64,000 bases of DNA from positions 36,680 to 100,679 of the forward strand of contig JBQVNP010000005.1 in the NCBI GenBank assembly GCA_052436255.1, read 5' to 3'. This document shows, one piece after another, positions 8,942-16,615 of the stretch. How positions within the stretch are numbered: the stretch's first letter is position 1; the number at the start of each line of letters is the position of its first letter. Source of the stretch: Pelomonas sp052436255 (lineage in GTDB: Bacteria > Pseudomonadota > Gammaproteobacteria > Burkholderiales > Burkholderiaceae_C). The position numbers and the translations under genes are program-made. The notes beneath the pieces were generated by a model. That model was given only the letters and a program-made list of their open reading frames with translations, had not been told where the DNA came from and did no database searches.

Positions 8942-9582
8942 ACCTCGCCGCGCTGATCGACGCGGCATTGCCGCAGACCCAGTGCACCCGCTGCGGCTAC
9001 CCGGATTGCCGCAGCTACGCCGAGGCTGTTGCCGCGGCGCAGGCCGACATCAACCAATGCCCGCCAGGCGGTGCTGCGGGCGTCGCGCGGCTGGCGGCGA
9101 TCACCGGGCGCCCTGCCCGCGCGTTGAACCCCGTCAATGGCGTTGAAGCGACGCGCGGTGTCGCCGTCATCGACGAGGCCTGGTGCATCGGCTGCACGCT
9201 GTGCATCAAGGCCTGCCCTGCGGATTGCATCGTCGGAGCGCCCAAGGTGATGCATGTCGTCGTGACCGCCCAATGCACCGGTTGCGAGCTGTGCGTACCC
9301 GCCTGCCCGGTGGACTGCATCTCCATGCCCGAGATCACGGCGGCGACCGGGTGGGCCGCCTGGAGCCAGCCACAGGCCGACGAAGCCCGCGAACGCTACG
9401 CCTTCCGCCAGTTCCGCCGCCATCGCGAGGCCCAGGAGAACGAGGTGCGACTGGCCGCAAGCGCCCAAGCCAAGCTGGCCGATCTGCCCGCCGCCTCAAG
9501 CATCACCGACCCCGCCCAACTCGACCGCAAGCGCGCGGCCATCGAAGCCGCGCTGGCCCGTGCGCGCGCAAAACGCGACTGA
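8938..9582 (+). CDS. RnfB/RsxB-like electron transport ferredoxin without membrane anchor
   Basis: Iron-sulfur protein of the RnfB family. The order is an Fe4S4 domain (CTRCGYPDC, then C in NQCPPGG), then two [4Fe-4S] ferredoxin repeats (CIGCTLCIKACPADC and CTGCELCVPACPVDC), then a charged C-terminal helix. Full-length RnfB begins with a membrane helix; this 214-aa protein begins directly with the Fe4S4 domain. GTG at 8938 overlaps the phaZ stop by four bases, indicating coupling, and nth follows after 9 bases. No other rnf genes are in the window, so its redox partner is unknown. Confidence 0.88.
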   Translation: MNLAALIDAALPQTQCTRCGYPDCRSYAEAVAAAQADINQCPPGGAAGVARLAAITGRPARALNPVNGVEATRGVAVIDEAWCIGCTLCIKACPADCIVGAPKVMHVVVTAQCTGCELCVPACPVDCISMPEITAATGWAAWSQPQADEARERYAFRQFRRHREAQENEVRLAASAQAKLADLPAASSITDPAQLDRKRAAIEAALARARAKRD

Positions 9583-9591
9583 CAATCCGGC

Positions 9592-10236
9592 ATGAACGCC
9601 AGTCAAGTCGAACGCTTTTTTGCCACGCTCAAGGCCGCCAACCCGGCACCGCAGACCGAGCTGGAGTTCGCGAGCGTGTTCGAGTTGCTGACCGCCGTGC
9701 TGCTGTCCGCACAGGCCACGGACGTCGGCGTCAACAAGGCCACCAGCCGCCTGTTCGCCGTCGCCAACACGCCTGCGCAGATCCTCGCGCTCGGCCCAGA
9801 GCGCCTTGAGTCGCACATCAAGACCATCGGCCTCTACCGCAGCAAGGCCAGGCATCTGCTGCAGACCTGCCACATGCTCATCGACCGGCACGGCGGTGAA
9901 GTGCCGCGCACGCGCACCGAACTCGAAGCCCTGCCCGGCGTGGGCCGCAAGACGGCCAACGTCGTGCTCAACGTCGCTTTCGGCGAGCCGACGATGGCGG
10001 TGGACACGCATATCTTTCGCGTCAGCAACCGCACCGGTCTGGCACCGGGCAAGACACCCACTGCCGTCGAGATGGGGCTGCTGGACCGCGTGCCGACCGA
10101 CTATCTCGTCGATGCCCACCACTGGCTGATCCTGCACGGCCGCTACGTTTGCCAGGCGCGCAGGCCGCTTTGTCACGTTTGCGCCGTCATCAATGAGTGC
10201 GGCACCGGCCGCCTCCTAAAATCGGCTGCTGCTTGA
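9592..10236 (+). CDS. nth: endonuclease III
   Basis: Bifunctional DNA glycosylase/AP lyase that removes oxidised pyrimidines. The helix-hairpin-helix LPGVGRKTANVVLN with the catalytic lysine is present, as are the catalytic aspartate in VDTHIFRVSNR and the C-terminal [4Fe-4S] motif C-x6-C-x2-C-x5-C (CQARRPLCHVCAVINEC). The length of 214 aa is standard. Close spacing behind the RnfB-like gene, a pairing common in proteobacteria, suggests cotranscription. Confidence 0.97.
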   Translation: MNASQVERFFATLKAANPAPQTELEFASVFELLTAVLLSAQATDVGVNKATSRLFAVANTPAQILALGPERLESHIKTIGLYRSKARHLLQTCHMLIDRHGGEVPRTRTELEALPGVGRKTANVVLNVAFGEPTMAVDTHIFRVSNRTGLAPGKTPTAVEMGLLDRVPTDYLVDAHHWLILHGRYVCQARRPLCHVCAVINECGTGRLLKSAAA

Positions 10237-10249
10237 CTCACCTCCCCCC

Positions 10250-10459
10250 ATGGCCAGCCTCAACGATCTGACCGACCGCGTCGAACGCCTGCTGTTGCGC
10301 CACGACGAGATCACCCGCACCAACGCGCTGCTGCTTGAGCAGGTCACCACACTCATGCAGGAGCGCGACAGCCTGCGCTCGCGCTTGAACGCTGCCCGCG
10401 CCCGCGTCGACGCCCTGCTGGAACGGCTGCCCATCGAGGCCCCCAAGGAAGACGCATGA
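10250..10459 (+). CDS. small coiled-coil protein, ZapB-like (DUF904 type)
   Basis: A 69-aa, almost wholly alpha-helical protein with heptad-like leucines and charged residues (DLTDRVERLLLRHDEI onward), lacking cysteines and membrane segments. It overlaps zapA by four bases, so a ZapA-linked role in FtsZ-ring organisation is likely, though direct identity to ZapB is not shown. A TAAAAT -10-like hexamer lies at 10217-10222, inside the end of nth, with no clear -35. Confidence 0.8.
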   Translation: MASLNDLTDRVERLLLRHDEITRTNALLLEQVTTLMQERDSLRSRLNAARARVDALLERLPIEAPKEDA

Positions 10460-10767
10460 AGCAGATGGAAGTGACCATCATGGGCCAGGGCTACCTGCTC
10501 GGCTGCCCCGAGGGTGGCGAGGCCGCGCTGACGGCCGCCGTGGCCCATGTGGATCGCGAGATGAGCGCCATCCGCGACGCCGGCAAAGTCAAGGCACGCG
10601 AGCGCATCGCCGTGCTGGCCGCGCTGAACCTTGCCTATCAGCTGGTCGAAGCGCCGCATCAAGCGCCGGTTTCGGGGCCGGCTTCTACGCCGGTTTCTTC
10701 ACCCGAAGTCGATACCCTCATCAAGCGCCTGGATGAAGCACTCGGAAACGATGGGCAGTTGCTCTGA
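10456..10767 (+). CDS. zapA: cell division protein ZapA
   Basis: FtsZ-binding protein that cross-links protofilaments at midcell. The N-terminal beta-strand region (MKQMEVTIMGQGYLLGCPEG) and central helix (LTAAVAHVDREMSAIRDAG, then ALNLAYQL) match ZapA. The 103-aa length is normal; the tail after residue 70 is Pro/Ser-rich before a final helix. It starts inside the end of the coiled-coil gene and is followed directly by 6S RNA, a conserved proteobacterial arrangement. Confidence 0.92.
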   Translation: MKQMEVTIMGQGYLLGCPEGGEAALTAAVAHVDREMSAIRDAGKVKARERIAVLAALNLAYQLVEAPHQAPVSGPASTPVSSPEVDTLIKRLDEALGNDGQLL

Positions 10768-10782
10768 GTCTTAGAATTGGCA

Positions 10783-10962
10783 CCGTCCACCGCTTTCCCG
10801 GGGCTTTATTTCCTTCATCCGATGCTCTATGAGCAAGGGCTTGGAACATACCGGACGGGCGTGATCGTCTCGCGTCAGATGAACCCGAAGTCCGGCTGAC
10901 CTCGCCCACCTGATTACCCCTGGGTGTTCAGGATCTCGGCCCCCCGATTGCGGTGGACACCT
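10783..10962 (+). ncRNA. ssrS: 6S RNA (SsrS)
   Basis: A structured RNA of about 180 nt that binds the sigma70 holoenzyme and down-regulates transcription in stationary phase. The ends pair in a perfect 9-bp closing stem: GTCCACCGC at 10785-10793 with GCGGTGGAC at 10950-10958. Internal stretches such as CCGGACGGGCGTGATCG and the later AGTCCGGCTGACCTCGCCC are characteristic of betaproteobacterial 6S RNAs as I remember them. A TAGAAT hexamer at 10772-10777 places the start near 10784. The position directly after zapA is the conserved location. Confidence 0.85.
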
Positions 10963-10984
10963 TCTTCGCACTTAGCATCAGCCC

Positions 10985-11440
10985 ATGAATTACTGGCTGA
11001 TGAAGTCTGAGCCCGACGAGGCCTCCATCCTTCACCTGGAACGCGCCGGCACCCTGCCGTGGACCGGCGTGCGCAACTACCAGGCGCGGAACTTCATGCG
11101 CGACCACATGCGCATTGGCGACGGCGTGCTCTTCTATCACTCGTCATGCCCCGAACCCGGCATCGTGGGCCTGGCCGAGGTCTGCAGCACGGCCTACCCG
11201 GACGCCACGCAGTTCGATGCGAGCAGCCCCTACCACGACGCCAAGTCCAAGCCCGACGCGCCGCGCTGGATGCACGTCGACGTGCGCTGGCGTGAGACGA
11301 CGCGGCTGCTCAGCCTGAAGGAGATGCGCGACGCACCCGAGCTTGCGTCCATGCAGGTCCTGCAGCGCGGCAACCGGCTGTCGATCACGCCGGTCACGCC
11401 GATCGAATGGCGGGCGGTGTTGAACCGCCTGAAGAAATGA
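10985..11440 (+). CDS. EVE domain-containing protein
   Basis: Single-domain 151-aa EVE (PUA-like) protein: MNYWLMKSEPDE at the start and the pocket segment WTGVRNYQARNFMRDHM, followed by HSSCPEPGIVGLAEV, are diagnostic. EVE folds bind modified bases in RNA or DNA; the ligand of this small stand-alone type is not known. It lies between 6S RNA and a TauE-type permease, whose ATG overlaps its stop codon. Confidence 0.9.
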   Translation: MNYWLMKSEPDEASILHLERAGTLPWTGVRNYQARNFMRDHMRIGDGVLFYHSSCPEPGIVGLAEVCSTAYPDATQFDASSPYHDAKSKPDAPRWMHVDVRWRETTRLLSLKEMRDAPELASMQVLQRGNRLSITPVTPIEWRAVLNRLKK

Positions 11441-12249
11441 CGGCGGGCCTCGTTGCCGAGCTGATCGCGCTGGGTTTGGCGGCCGGCTTTCTGGCCGGCT
11501 TGCTCGGCATCGGCGGCGGCATGCTGATGGTGCCCATCCTGACCTTCATCCTCGGCCAGCGTGGCGTCGAGCCCGGCCTGGCGGTCAAGATGGCGATCGC
11601 GACATCGATGGCGACCATCATGTTCACGTCGCTGTCCAGCGTGCGCGCCCACCACCAACGCGGCGCCGTGCGCTGGGATCTGGTCAAGGGCCTGGCGCCC
11701 GGCATCCTGGCCGGTGGCCTGCTCGCTGGCGCGAGTTTGTTCGGGCTGCTCAAGGGCGCCTGGCTCGCGCTGGTCTTCGCGGTGTTCGTCAGCTTCTCGG
11801 CCTGGCAGATGCTGCGCAACAAGCGCCCGGCCCCGGGCCGCCAGATGCCAGGTCAGGCCGGCCAGTTCGGCGTGGGCGCCGGCATCGGCCTGTTGTCCGG
11901 CCTGGTGGGGGCGGGTGGCGGCTTTGCCAGCGTGCCCTTCATGGTCTGGTGCAATGTGCCGGTTCACCTGGCCGTGGCCACCAGCGCCGCACTGGGGTTT
12001 CCCATCGCCGTCGCGAACACCCTGGGCTATGTCGTCGGCGGTTGGGGCCTGGAGGCCGCGCTGCCGGGCGCCTTTGGCTATCTCTACCTGCCGGCGTTGG
12101 CATTGATTGCCGCGGCAAGCGTGACGATGGCACCACTTGGCGCGCGCGCCGCGCATGCGATGAACGTGGCGCAGCTGAAAAAGGTCTTCGCGACGCTCTT
12201 GTTCGCCCTCGCCGCCTACATGCTCTGGCGAGGCCTGTCGGCGCTTTAA
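11437..12249 (+). CDS. TauE/SafE family sulfite exporter-type membrane protein
   Basis: Predicted inner-membrane permease with about eight hydrophobic segments in 270 aa. The opening GLAAGFLAGLLGIGGGMLMVP and the second-half repeat GLLSGLVGAGGGFASVPFM are the duplicated TauE/SafE signature. I chose ATG 11437, which overlaps the stop of the EVE gene; an in-frame ATG 30 bases earlier would only add a non-conserved tail. Substrate (sulfite, sulfoacetate or another small anion) cannot be told. Its stop codon shares TTAA with the convergent GGDEF-like gene. Confidence 0.88.
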   Translation: MTAGLVAELIALGLAAGFLAGLLGIGGGMLMVPILTFILGQRGVEPGLAVKMAIATSMATIMFTSLSSVRAHHQRGAVRWDLVKGLAPGILAGGLLAGASLFGLLKGAWLALVFAVFVSFSAWQMLRNKRPAPGRQMPGQAGQFGVGAGIGLLSGLVGAGGGFASVPFMVWCNVPVHLAVATSAALGFPIAVANTLGYVVGGWGLEAALPGAFGYLYLPALALIAAASVTMAPLGARAAHAMNVAQLKKVFATLLFALAAYMLWRGLSAL

Positions 12250-13259
12250 CCGAAGGCGATGGAGGCCAGCACGACCTGGTTGCCGCCGCGGCGCTGAGCC
12301 TCGTGCACGGCCGCCTCGCTGGCGGCCATCAGCTCTTCCTGTCGCGAAGCCGTGTGGGGGAAGCTGGAGACGCCCATCGAGATCGACAGCCCCAGGTCCT
12401 GCCCGTTCAGTACGACGATCTGAGCGGCGCACTGGCGCCGCAATTGCTCCATGCGCGCATGGGCAGTGGCCAGGCCGACGCCCGAAAGCAGCACGGCAAA
12501 GCGCTGCGCACCAATGCGGCAGGCCGAGTCCATCGCCCGCGTATTTGCGCGCAGCATGCGGCCCATGCCCTCGAGCAGACGCTGCTGGGCATCATCACCC
12601 AGACCGGCCACTGCGGGCGAAGCGTCAAGGGCGATGACGACGAGCGCGAACTCGCGATGCTCACGCGAGGACAGGTCGATCTCGCGCAGCAACTGGTCAT
12701 CGAACTGGGCCCGCATATAGAGGCCCGAGACATCGTCGCGGCCCGAGCCTTGCTGCAGCTCGCGGCGGATCTGCTCGATGGAACTCTGCTGCTGCTCGAT
12801 CTGGGCCAGCGCGCGCTGCAGATGCGCCTCCCGGTGGCGCTCTTCGGTGCGCTCATGCCAGACGGCAAGCAGGAAATCCGGGCTCAGCGCCAGCCGCGTC
12901 ACGCTGAACTCACGCCGGCGATGGTTGATCTCCAGCTTGTGCTCGCTGACGACCGGATGTCGCTGGGCCATCACCGTCTGCTCGACGCGGCGCAGCGCCG
13001 TCGTCTCGTCGGGCTTGAGCAGTTCGGCGTCGGTGCGGCCGAGGACCTCCTGGCGCTCGAACATCTGGGCCAGGCCTGCACTGGCGAACACATAACGTCC
13101 TGTGGCGACCGCCTTGATGGCAGCCTGGCTACCCAGCGGCTCGATGAGCGCAACCAGGCCAGCCAGCGCCTCGCCGCCCAAATGGGCATGACCGGCCAGC
13201 CAATGCGCCAAGCTGCCGGGCTCCGGCTGCATCGCGGTCTGGTCTGCGGTCATATCCAT
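12246..13259 (-). CDS. PAS plus degenerate GGDEF domain protein
   Basis: A 337-aa cytoplasmic protein with no membrane segment. Residues about 45-140 look like a PAS sensor, 142-172 a Gln/Arg-rich coiled coil, and 175-335 a GGDEF-like domain. The active-site loop reads RIGAQRF (residues 248-254) instead of R-GGDEF, so diguanylate cyclase activity is not expected, although the fold markers ALVVIALDAS and SISMGVSSFP remain. It may act as a c-di-GMP or GTP sensor or a scaffold. It is convergent with the TauE gene, with four shared bases, and divergent from the flavoprotein at 13469. Confidence 0.82.
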   Translation of the reverse strand: MDMTADQTAMQPEPGSLAHWLAGHAHLGGEALAGLVALIEPLGSQAAIKAVATGRYVFASAGLAQMFERQEVLGRTDAELLKPDETTALRRVEQTVMAQRHPVVSEHKLEINHRRREFSVTRLALSPDFLLAVWHERTEERHREAHLQRALAQIEQQQSSIEQIRRELQQGSGRDDVSGLYMRAQFDDQLLREIDLSSREHREFALVVIALDASPAVAGLGDDAQQRLLEGMGRMLRANTRAMDSACRIGAQRFAVLLSGVGLATAHARMEQLRRQCAAQIVVLNGQDLGLSISMGVSSFPHTASRQEELMAASEAAVHEAQRRGGNQVVLASIAFG

Positions 13260-13468
13260 GAATCGTTAAAGGCAGTCGAGCACTCACGGCGAAGCCGCGA
13301 TGCCAAGGTGTCTGGAGGAATGTAGTGGGGCGAAAGTAGCGTCAGCAAGACCGTGCTACCCCGTGAATCGGGCCTCCCCCCTAAAAGACCCGTTTGCTAC
13401 CCGACTTGAATCCTAACGAGTTTCGCCGCACCCACCCGCGACAATGCGGCCCCATTCACGGGAGGTAT

Positions 13469-14707
13469 ATGCAGGGATTCGACGCGGTGGTGGTCGGCGC
13501 GGGCGCCGCGGGCCTGTTCTGCGCGGGGCTGGCCGGCCAGCGCGGCCTCAAAGTGCTGCTGATCGACCACTCGTCCAAGTTGGCAGAAAAGATCCGTATC
13601 TCGGGTGGTGGCCGGTGCAATTTCACGAATCGCGACGTCGGTCCAGCCAACTTCCTGTCCGAGAACCCGGCCTTCTGCCGCTCGGCGCTGGCCCGCTACT
13701 CGCCACAGGACTTCATCAAGCTGGTGCAGAACCACGGCATCGCCTTTCACGAAAAGCACAAGGGCCAGTTGTTCTGCGACGACTCTGCCGAGCAGATCAT
13801 CGAGATGCTCGTCAAGGAATGCGAGGCCGGCGGAGTGACGCGCTGGCAGCCTTGTACGGTGGTCGAAGTGCGCCGAGCGGGCGACGGCAGCTTTGAACTC
13901 GACACCAGCCAGGGCCTGTTGCGCACGCCGCGCGTTGTTGTGGCGACCGGCGGTCTGCCGGTGCCCAAGATCGGCGCCAGCGACTGGGGCCTGCGCCTGG
14001 CCAAGCGCTTCGAGCACGCCATCGTCGAGCCCCGCCCGGCGCTGGTTCCGCTGACCTTCGCCCCCGACATCTGGGTGCCGTTTGCAGCGTTGGCCGGGCT
14101 GTCGCTGCCGGTCGAGGTGTCCTGCGGAACAGGCAAGGCGCGCGCACGATTCCTGGAAGACCTGCTATTCACGCACCGTGGCCTCAGCGGCCCAGCCATC
14201 CTGCAGATTTCCAGCTACCGGACGGCCGAACAAGCCCTGCAGATCAATCTTGCGCCTGAGTTGCAACTGGACAAGGAATTGCCGGAAGCCAAGGTGGCGT
14301 TGCGTCGCCAACTGGGCAACGAGTTGGCGACGCGGCTGCCGCAGCGCCTGGCTGCCACCTGGCTGGAACGCGCGGGGCTGGACGCTGCCAAGCCGCTGCC
14401 GGACTGTCGCGACGCCGACCTGCAGCGGCTTGGCCGCAGCGTGCATGAGTGGCAGTTGATGCCTAGCGGCGACGAAGGCTGGCGCAAGGCCGAAGTCATG
14501 CGCGGCGGCGTCAGCACCAAGGACTTGAGTTCGCGGACGCTGGAAAGCAAGCACATTCCCGGGCTTTATTTCATCGGCGAGGTCGTTGACGTGACGGGCT
14601 GGCTGGGCGGCTACAACTTCCAGTGGGCCTGGGCCAGTGCAGCTGCGTGCGCCCACGCCATGGCGGACGTTTCCGTCCCGACCCGACCCATCTTGGCAAG
14701 TCCTTGA
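13469..14707 (+). CDS. BaiN/HI0933-type FAD-dependent oxidoreductase
   Basis: Flavoprotein of the HI0933 (BaiN/YhiN) family with an N-terminal FAD-binding Rossmann motif VVVGAGAAGLFCA and the family signature KIRISGGGRCNFTN. The C-terminal motif IPGLYFIGEVVDVTGWLGGYNFQWAWASG-like (here WASAA) closes the FAD site. I placed the start at ATG 13469 behind GGGAGG; an in-frame extension upstream has no FAD-domain similarity. The length is 412 aa. The physiological substrate is unknown. The rpsU promoter lies in its last codons. Confidence 0.9.
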   Translation: MQGFDAVVVGAGAAGLFCAGLAGQRGLKVLLIDHSSKLAEKIRISGGGRCNFTNRDVGPANFLSENPAFCRSALARYSPQDFIKLVQNHGIAFHEKHKGQLFCDDSAEQIIEMLVKECEAGGVTRWQPCTVVEVRRAGDGSFELDTSQGLLRTPRVVVATGGLPVPKIGASDWGLRLAKRFEHAIVEPRPALVPLTFAPDIWVPFAALAGLSLPVEVSCGTGKARARFLEDLLFTHRGLSGPAILQISSYRTAEQALQINLAPELQLDKELPEAKVALRRQLGNELATRLPQRLAATWLERAGLDAAKPLPDCRDADLQRLGRSVHEWQLMPSGDEGWRKAEVMRGGVSTKDLSSRTLESKHIPGLYFIGEVVDVTGWLGGYNFQWAWASAAACAHAMADVSVPTRPILASP

Positions 14708-14722
14708 TTTCCTGGCTACAAT
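14693..14722 (+). promoter_or_regulatory. sigma70-type promoter for rpsU
   Basis: TTGGCA at 14693-14698 and TACAAT at 14717-14722 with an 18-base spacer, overlapping the end of the flavoprotein gene. It would give a leader of roughly 120 nt before rpsU. This is the cleanest -35/-10 pair I saw in the window. Confidence 0.65.
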
Positions 14723-14851
14723 CCCCGGCTTTGCTGGCAAACCCCGCGCGTCGATTCGCTGCACTTCTCGATGAAGACTCAAGAGAAGCAGTAATCCGGA
14801 ACCTGCTGCTGATCCCAGCCGCGAACACCGAGCGCAATCCGAAGGAATTAA

Positions 14852-15064
14852 ATGACCACCATCCGCGTCAAGGAAAACGAACCGTTCGACGTCGCCCTGC
14901 GCCGTTTCAAGCGCACCATCGAGAAGCTGGGCCTGCTGACCGAACTGCGTGCCCGCGAGTTCTACGAGAAGCCCACCGCCGAGCGCAAGCGCAAGAAGGC
15001 TGCTGCCGTCAAGCGCCATTACAAGCGTGTACGCAGCATGCAGCTGCCCAAGAAGCTGTTCTGA
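14852..15064 (+). CDS. rpsU: 30S ribosomal protein S21
   Basis: Small basic 30S protein of 70 aa. The sequence MTTIRVKENEPFDVALRRFKR and the basic C-terminus (KRHYKRVRSMQLPKKLF) are standard for bacterial S21. An AAGGAA ribosome site precedes the ATG. A factor-independent terminator follows at 15110, so yqeY is probably expressed partly by read-through. Confidence 0.97.
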   Translation: MTTIRVKENEPFDVALRRFKRTIEKLGLLTELRAREFYEKPTAERKRKKAAAVKRHYKRVRSMQLPKKLF

Positions 15065-15109
15065 TCGTCTGACGCGACCCGGAGCACCCCGCTCCGGTTG
15101 ATACCAAAG

Positions 15110-15138
15110 CCCGCCACAGGACGCTGTCGCGGGTTTTT
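15110..15138 (+). terminator. factor-independent terminator after rpsU
   Basis: Stem CCCGCCACAG / CTGTCGCGGG (nine of ten pairs, one C-C mismatch), GACG loop, then TTTTT. It lies between rpsU and yqeY. Confidence 0.8.
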
Positions 15139-15164
15139 GTCTTTCTCAACCTGAGCCAACCGCC

Positions 15165-15611
15165 ATGAGCCTCAAAGACCGCATCACCGAAGACATGAAG
15201 GCCGCGATGCGCGCCAAGGAAAGCGACCGTCTGCTGACCATCCGTGGCCTGCTGGCCGCCGTCAAGCAAAAGGAAGTGGATGAGCGCGTCGTCGTGGACG
15301 ACACAGCCCTCGTGGCCATCGTCGACAAGCTGATCAAGCAGCGCAAGGACTCGATCGGCCAGTTCGGTGCCGCCGGCCGCGAAGACCTCGTTGCCAAGGA
15401 AACGGCCGAGCTGGCCGTGCTCCAGGCTTATCTGCCCGAGCGCCTGTCCGCCGAGGCGGTCGCAGAGCAGGTCGCGGTGATCGTCGCTGAATTGGGCGCC
15501 ACCGGCCCTGGCGACATGGGCAAGGTCATGGCTGCCGCCAAGGCGGCACTCGGCGGCATGGCCGAGATGAGCACGGTGTCGGCTGCGGTCAAGGCCGCGC
15601 TGACAAAGTAA
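15165..15611 (+). CDS. GatB/YqeY domain-containing protein
   Basis: A 148-aa helical protein of the YqeY family, related to the tail domain of the GatB amidotransferase subunit. MSLKDRITEDMKAAMRAKESDRLLTIR and the C-terminal MGKVMAAAKAALGGMAEMS match the family. A role in tRNA-dependent amidation is suspected but not established for stand-alone YqeY. Location after rpsU is typical in proteobacteria. Confidence 0.93.
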   Translation: MSLKDRITEDMKAAMRAKESDRLLTIRGLLAAVKQKEVDERVVVDDTALVAIVDKLIKQRKDSIGQFGAAGREDLVAKETAELAVLQAYLPERLSAEAVAEQVAVIVAELGATGPGDMGKVMAAAKAALGGMAEMSTVSAAVKAALTK

Positions 15612-15620
15612 GGAGCCCCC

Positions 15621-15965
15621 ATGAGTCTGCCCGTGCAAGCCCTGACACCTGACATTTGCGTCGCCCCGCAACTGACGCCCGAGGCCATGGCGGAAGCCGC
15701 AGCCATGGGCTTTCGCGCCGTCATCAACAACCGTCCGGATTTCGAGCACGGTCCCGATCAACCGACATCAGCCGCCATCGAAGCGGCCGCGGTGGCTGCA
15801 GGTCTGGAGTACCGCCATCTCCCGGTCGCTGGCGGCTACCAGTCGCCACAGCAGATCGCTGCATTTGCCGACCTGCTCGCAGAACTGCCGCGGCCGCTGC
15901 TGGTGTTCTGCCGCTCAGGTGCCCGTTCGACAAACCTTTTCGCCCAGGCCAATCGCGACGTCTGA
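15621..15965 (+). CDS. TIGR01244-type sulfur transferase/phosphatase-like protein
   Basis: A 114-aa single-domain protein related to dual-specificity phosphatases and to the N-terminal domain of Blh-type hydrolases. FRAVINNRPDFE and the phosphate-binding-like loop FCRSGARS with Cys97 are the family marks. Only nine bases separate it from yqeY, and the start has a GGAG ribosome site. Family members are linked to sulfide oxidation, but nothing nearby confirms a role in sulfur metabolism. Confidence 0.85.
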   Translation: MSLPVQALTPDICVAPQLTPEAMAEAAAMGFRAVINNRPDFEHGPDQPTSAAIEAAAVAAGLEYRHLPVAGGYQSPQQIAAFADLLAELPRPLLVFCRSGARSTNLFAQANRDV

Positions 15966-15991
15966 AGGTCGGCGCCGCCTGTAGCTGCTCA

Positions 15992-15997
15992 TAGAAT
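15992..15997 (+). promoter_or_regulatory. -10-like hexamer before the TRAP permease genes
   Basis: TAGAAT, 51 bases upstream of the small permease start, followed by a six-pair GC hairpin (CGCCCG-GCC-CGGGCG, 16010-16024). No convincing -35 element, so this is only a candidate. Confidence 0.35.
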
Positions 15998-16048
15998 CGC
16001 GCGCCTCTTCGCCCGGCCCGGGCGGGTCCTGATTCAAGGTGCTGCGCG

Positions 16049-16615
16049 GTGGGATTTCTTCTATCAATCAGTCGAGCGATTGACGCAGTCAGTCTGGCCA
16101 CCGGCCGGCTGATGCGCTGGCTGATTCTGGCGTCGGTGCTGATCAGTGCCGGCAATGCAGTGATGCGCAAGGCCTTCGACATCGGCTCCAACGCTTTTCT
16201 CGAAGTGCAGTGGTATCTGTTCTCGGCCTGCTTTCTGCTGGCCGCAGGCTACGTCTTCCTGAAGAACGCCCATGTGCGTATCGACTTCTTGTCCAACAGG
16301 CTCTCGATGCGAACCAACGCGCTGATCGACATGGTCGCCATCGTTGCCATCATCGCGCCGCTATCGCTGTTGCTGATCCACCTGTCCTGGCCGGTTTTCC
16401 ACAACGCATGGGTGTCCGGCGAGATGAGCCAGAACGCCGGCGGACTGGTCCGTTGGCCGGTGCTGCTGATGATTCCCGCAGGATTCCTGCTGCTGCTGCT
16501 GCAGGCCGTGGCGGAATTGATCAAGCGGTTCGCCTTCCTCCGTGGGCACCTCGAACTGCCGTTCTCGCAGGAGCAGTCCGAGCCGCTCAAGCCCAAGCTG
16601 GAGGGCCAGGCATGA
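16049..16615 (+). CDS. TRAP transporter small permease (DctQ-type)
   Basis: Four-helix inner-membrane subunit of a tripartite ATP-independent periplasmic transporter. The 188-aa protein has hydrophobic segments near residues 20-40, 52-72, 92-112 and 135-158, and the family motif EVQWYLFSACFLLAAGYVF-like segment with NAHVRIDFLSNR. Start is GTG at 16049 with a poor ribosome site. The large permease starts inside its stop (ATGA), so the two are translationally coupled. Confidence 0.92.
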   Translation: MGFLLSISRAIDAVSLATGRLMRWLILASVLISAGNAVMRKAFDIGSNAFLEVQWYLFSACFLLAAGYVFLKNAHVRIDFLSNRLSMRTNALIDMVAIVAIIAPLSLLLIHLSWPVFHNAWVSGEMSQNAGGLVRWPVLLMIPAGFLLLLLQAVAELIKRFAFLRGHLELPFSQEQSEPLKPKLEGQA

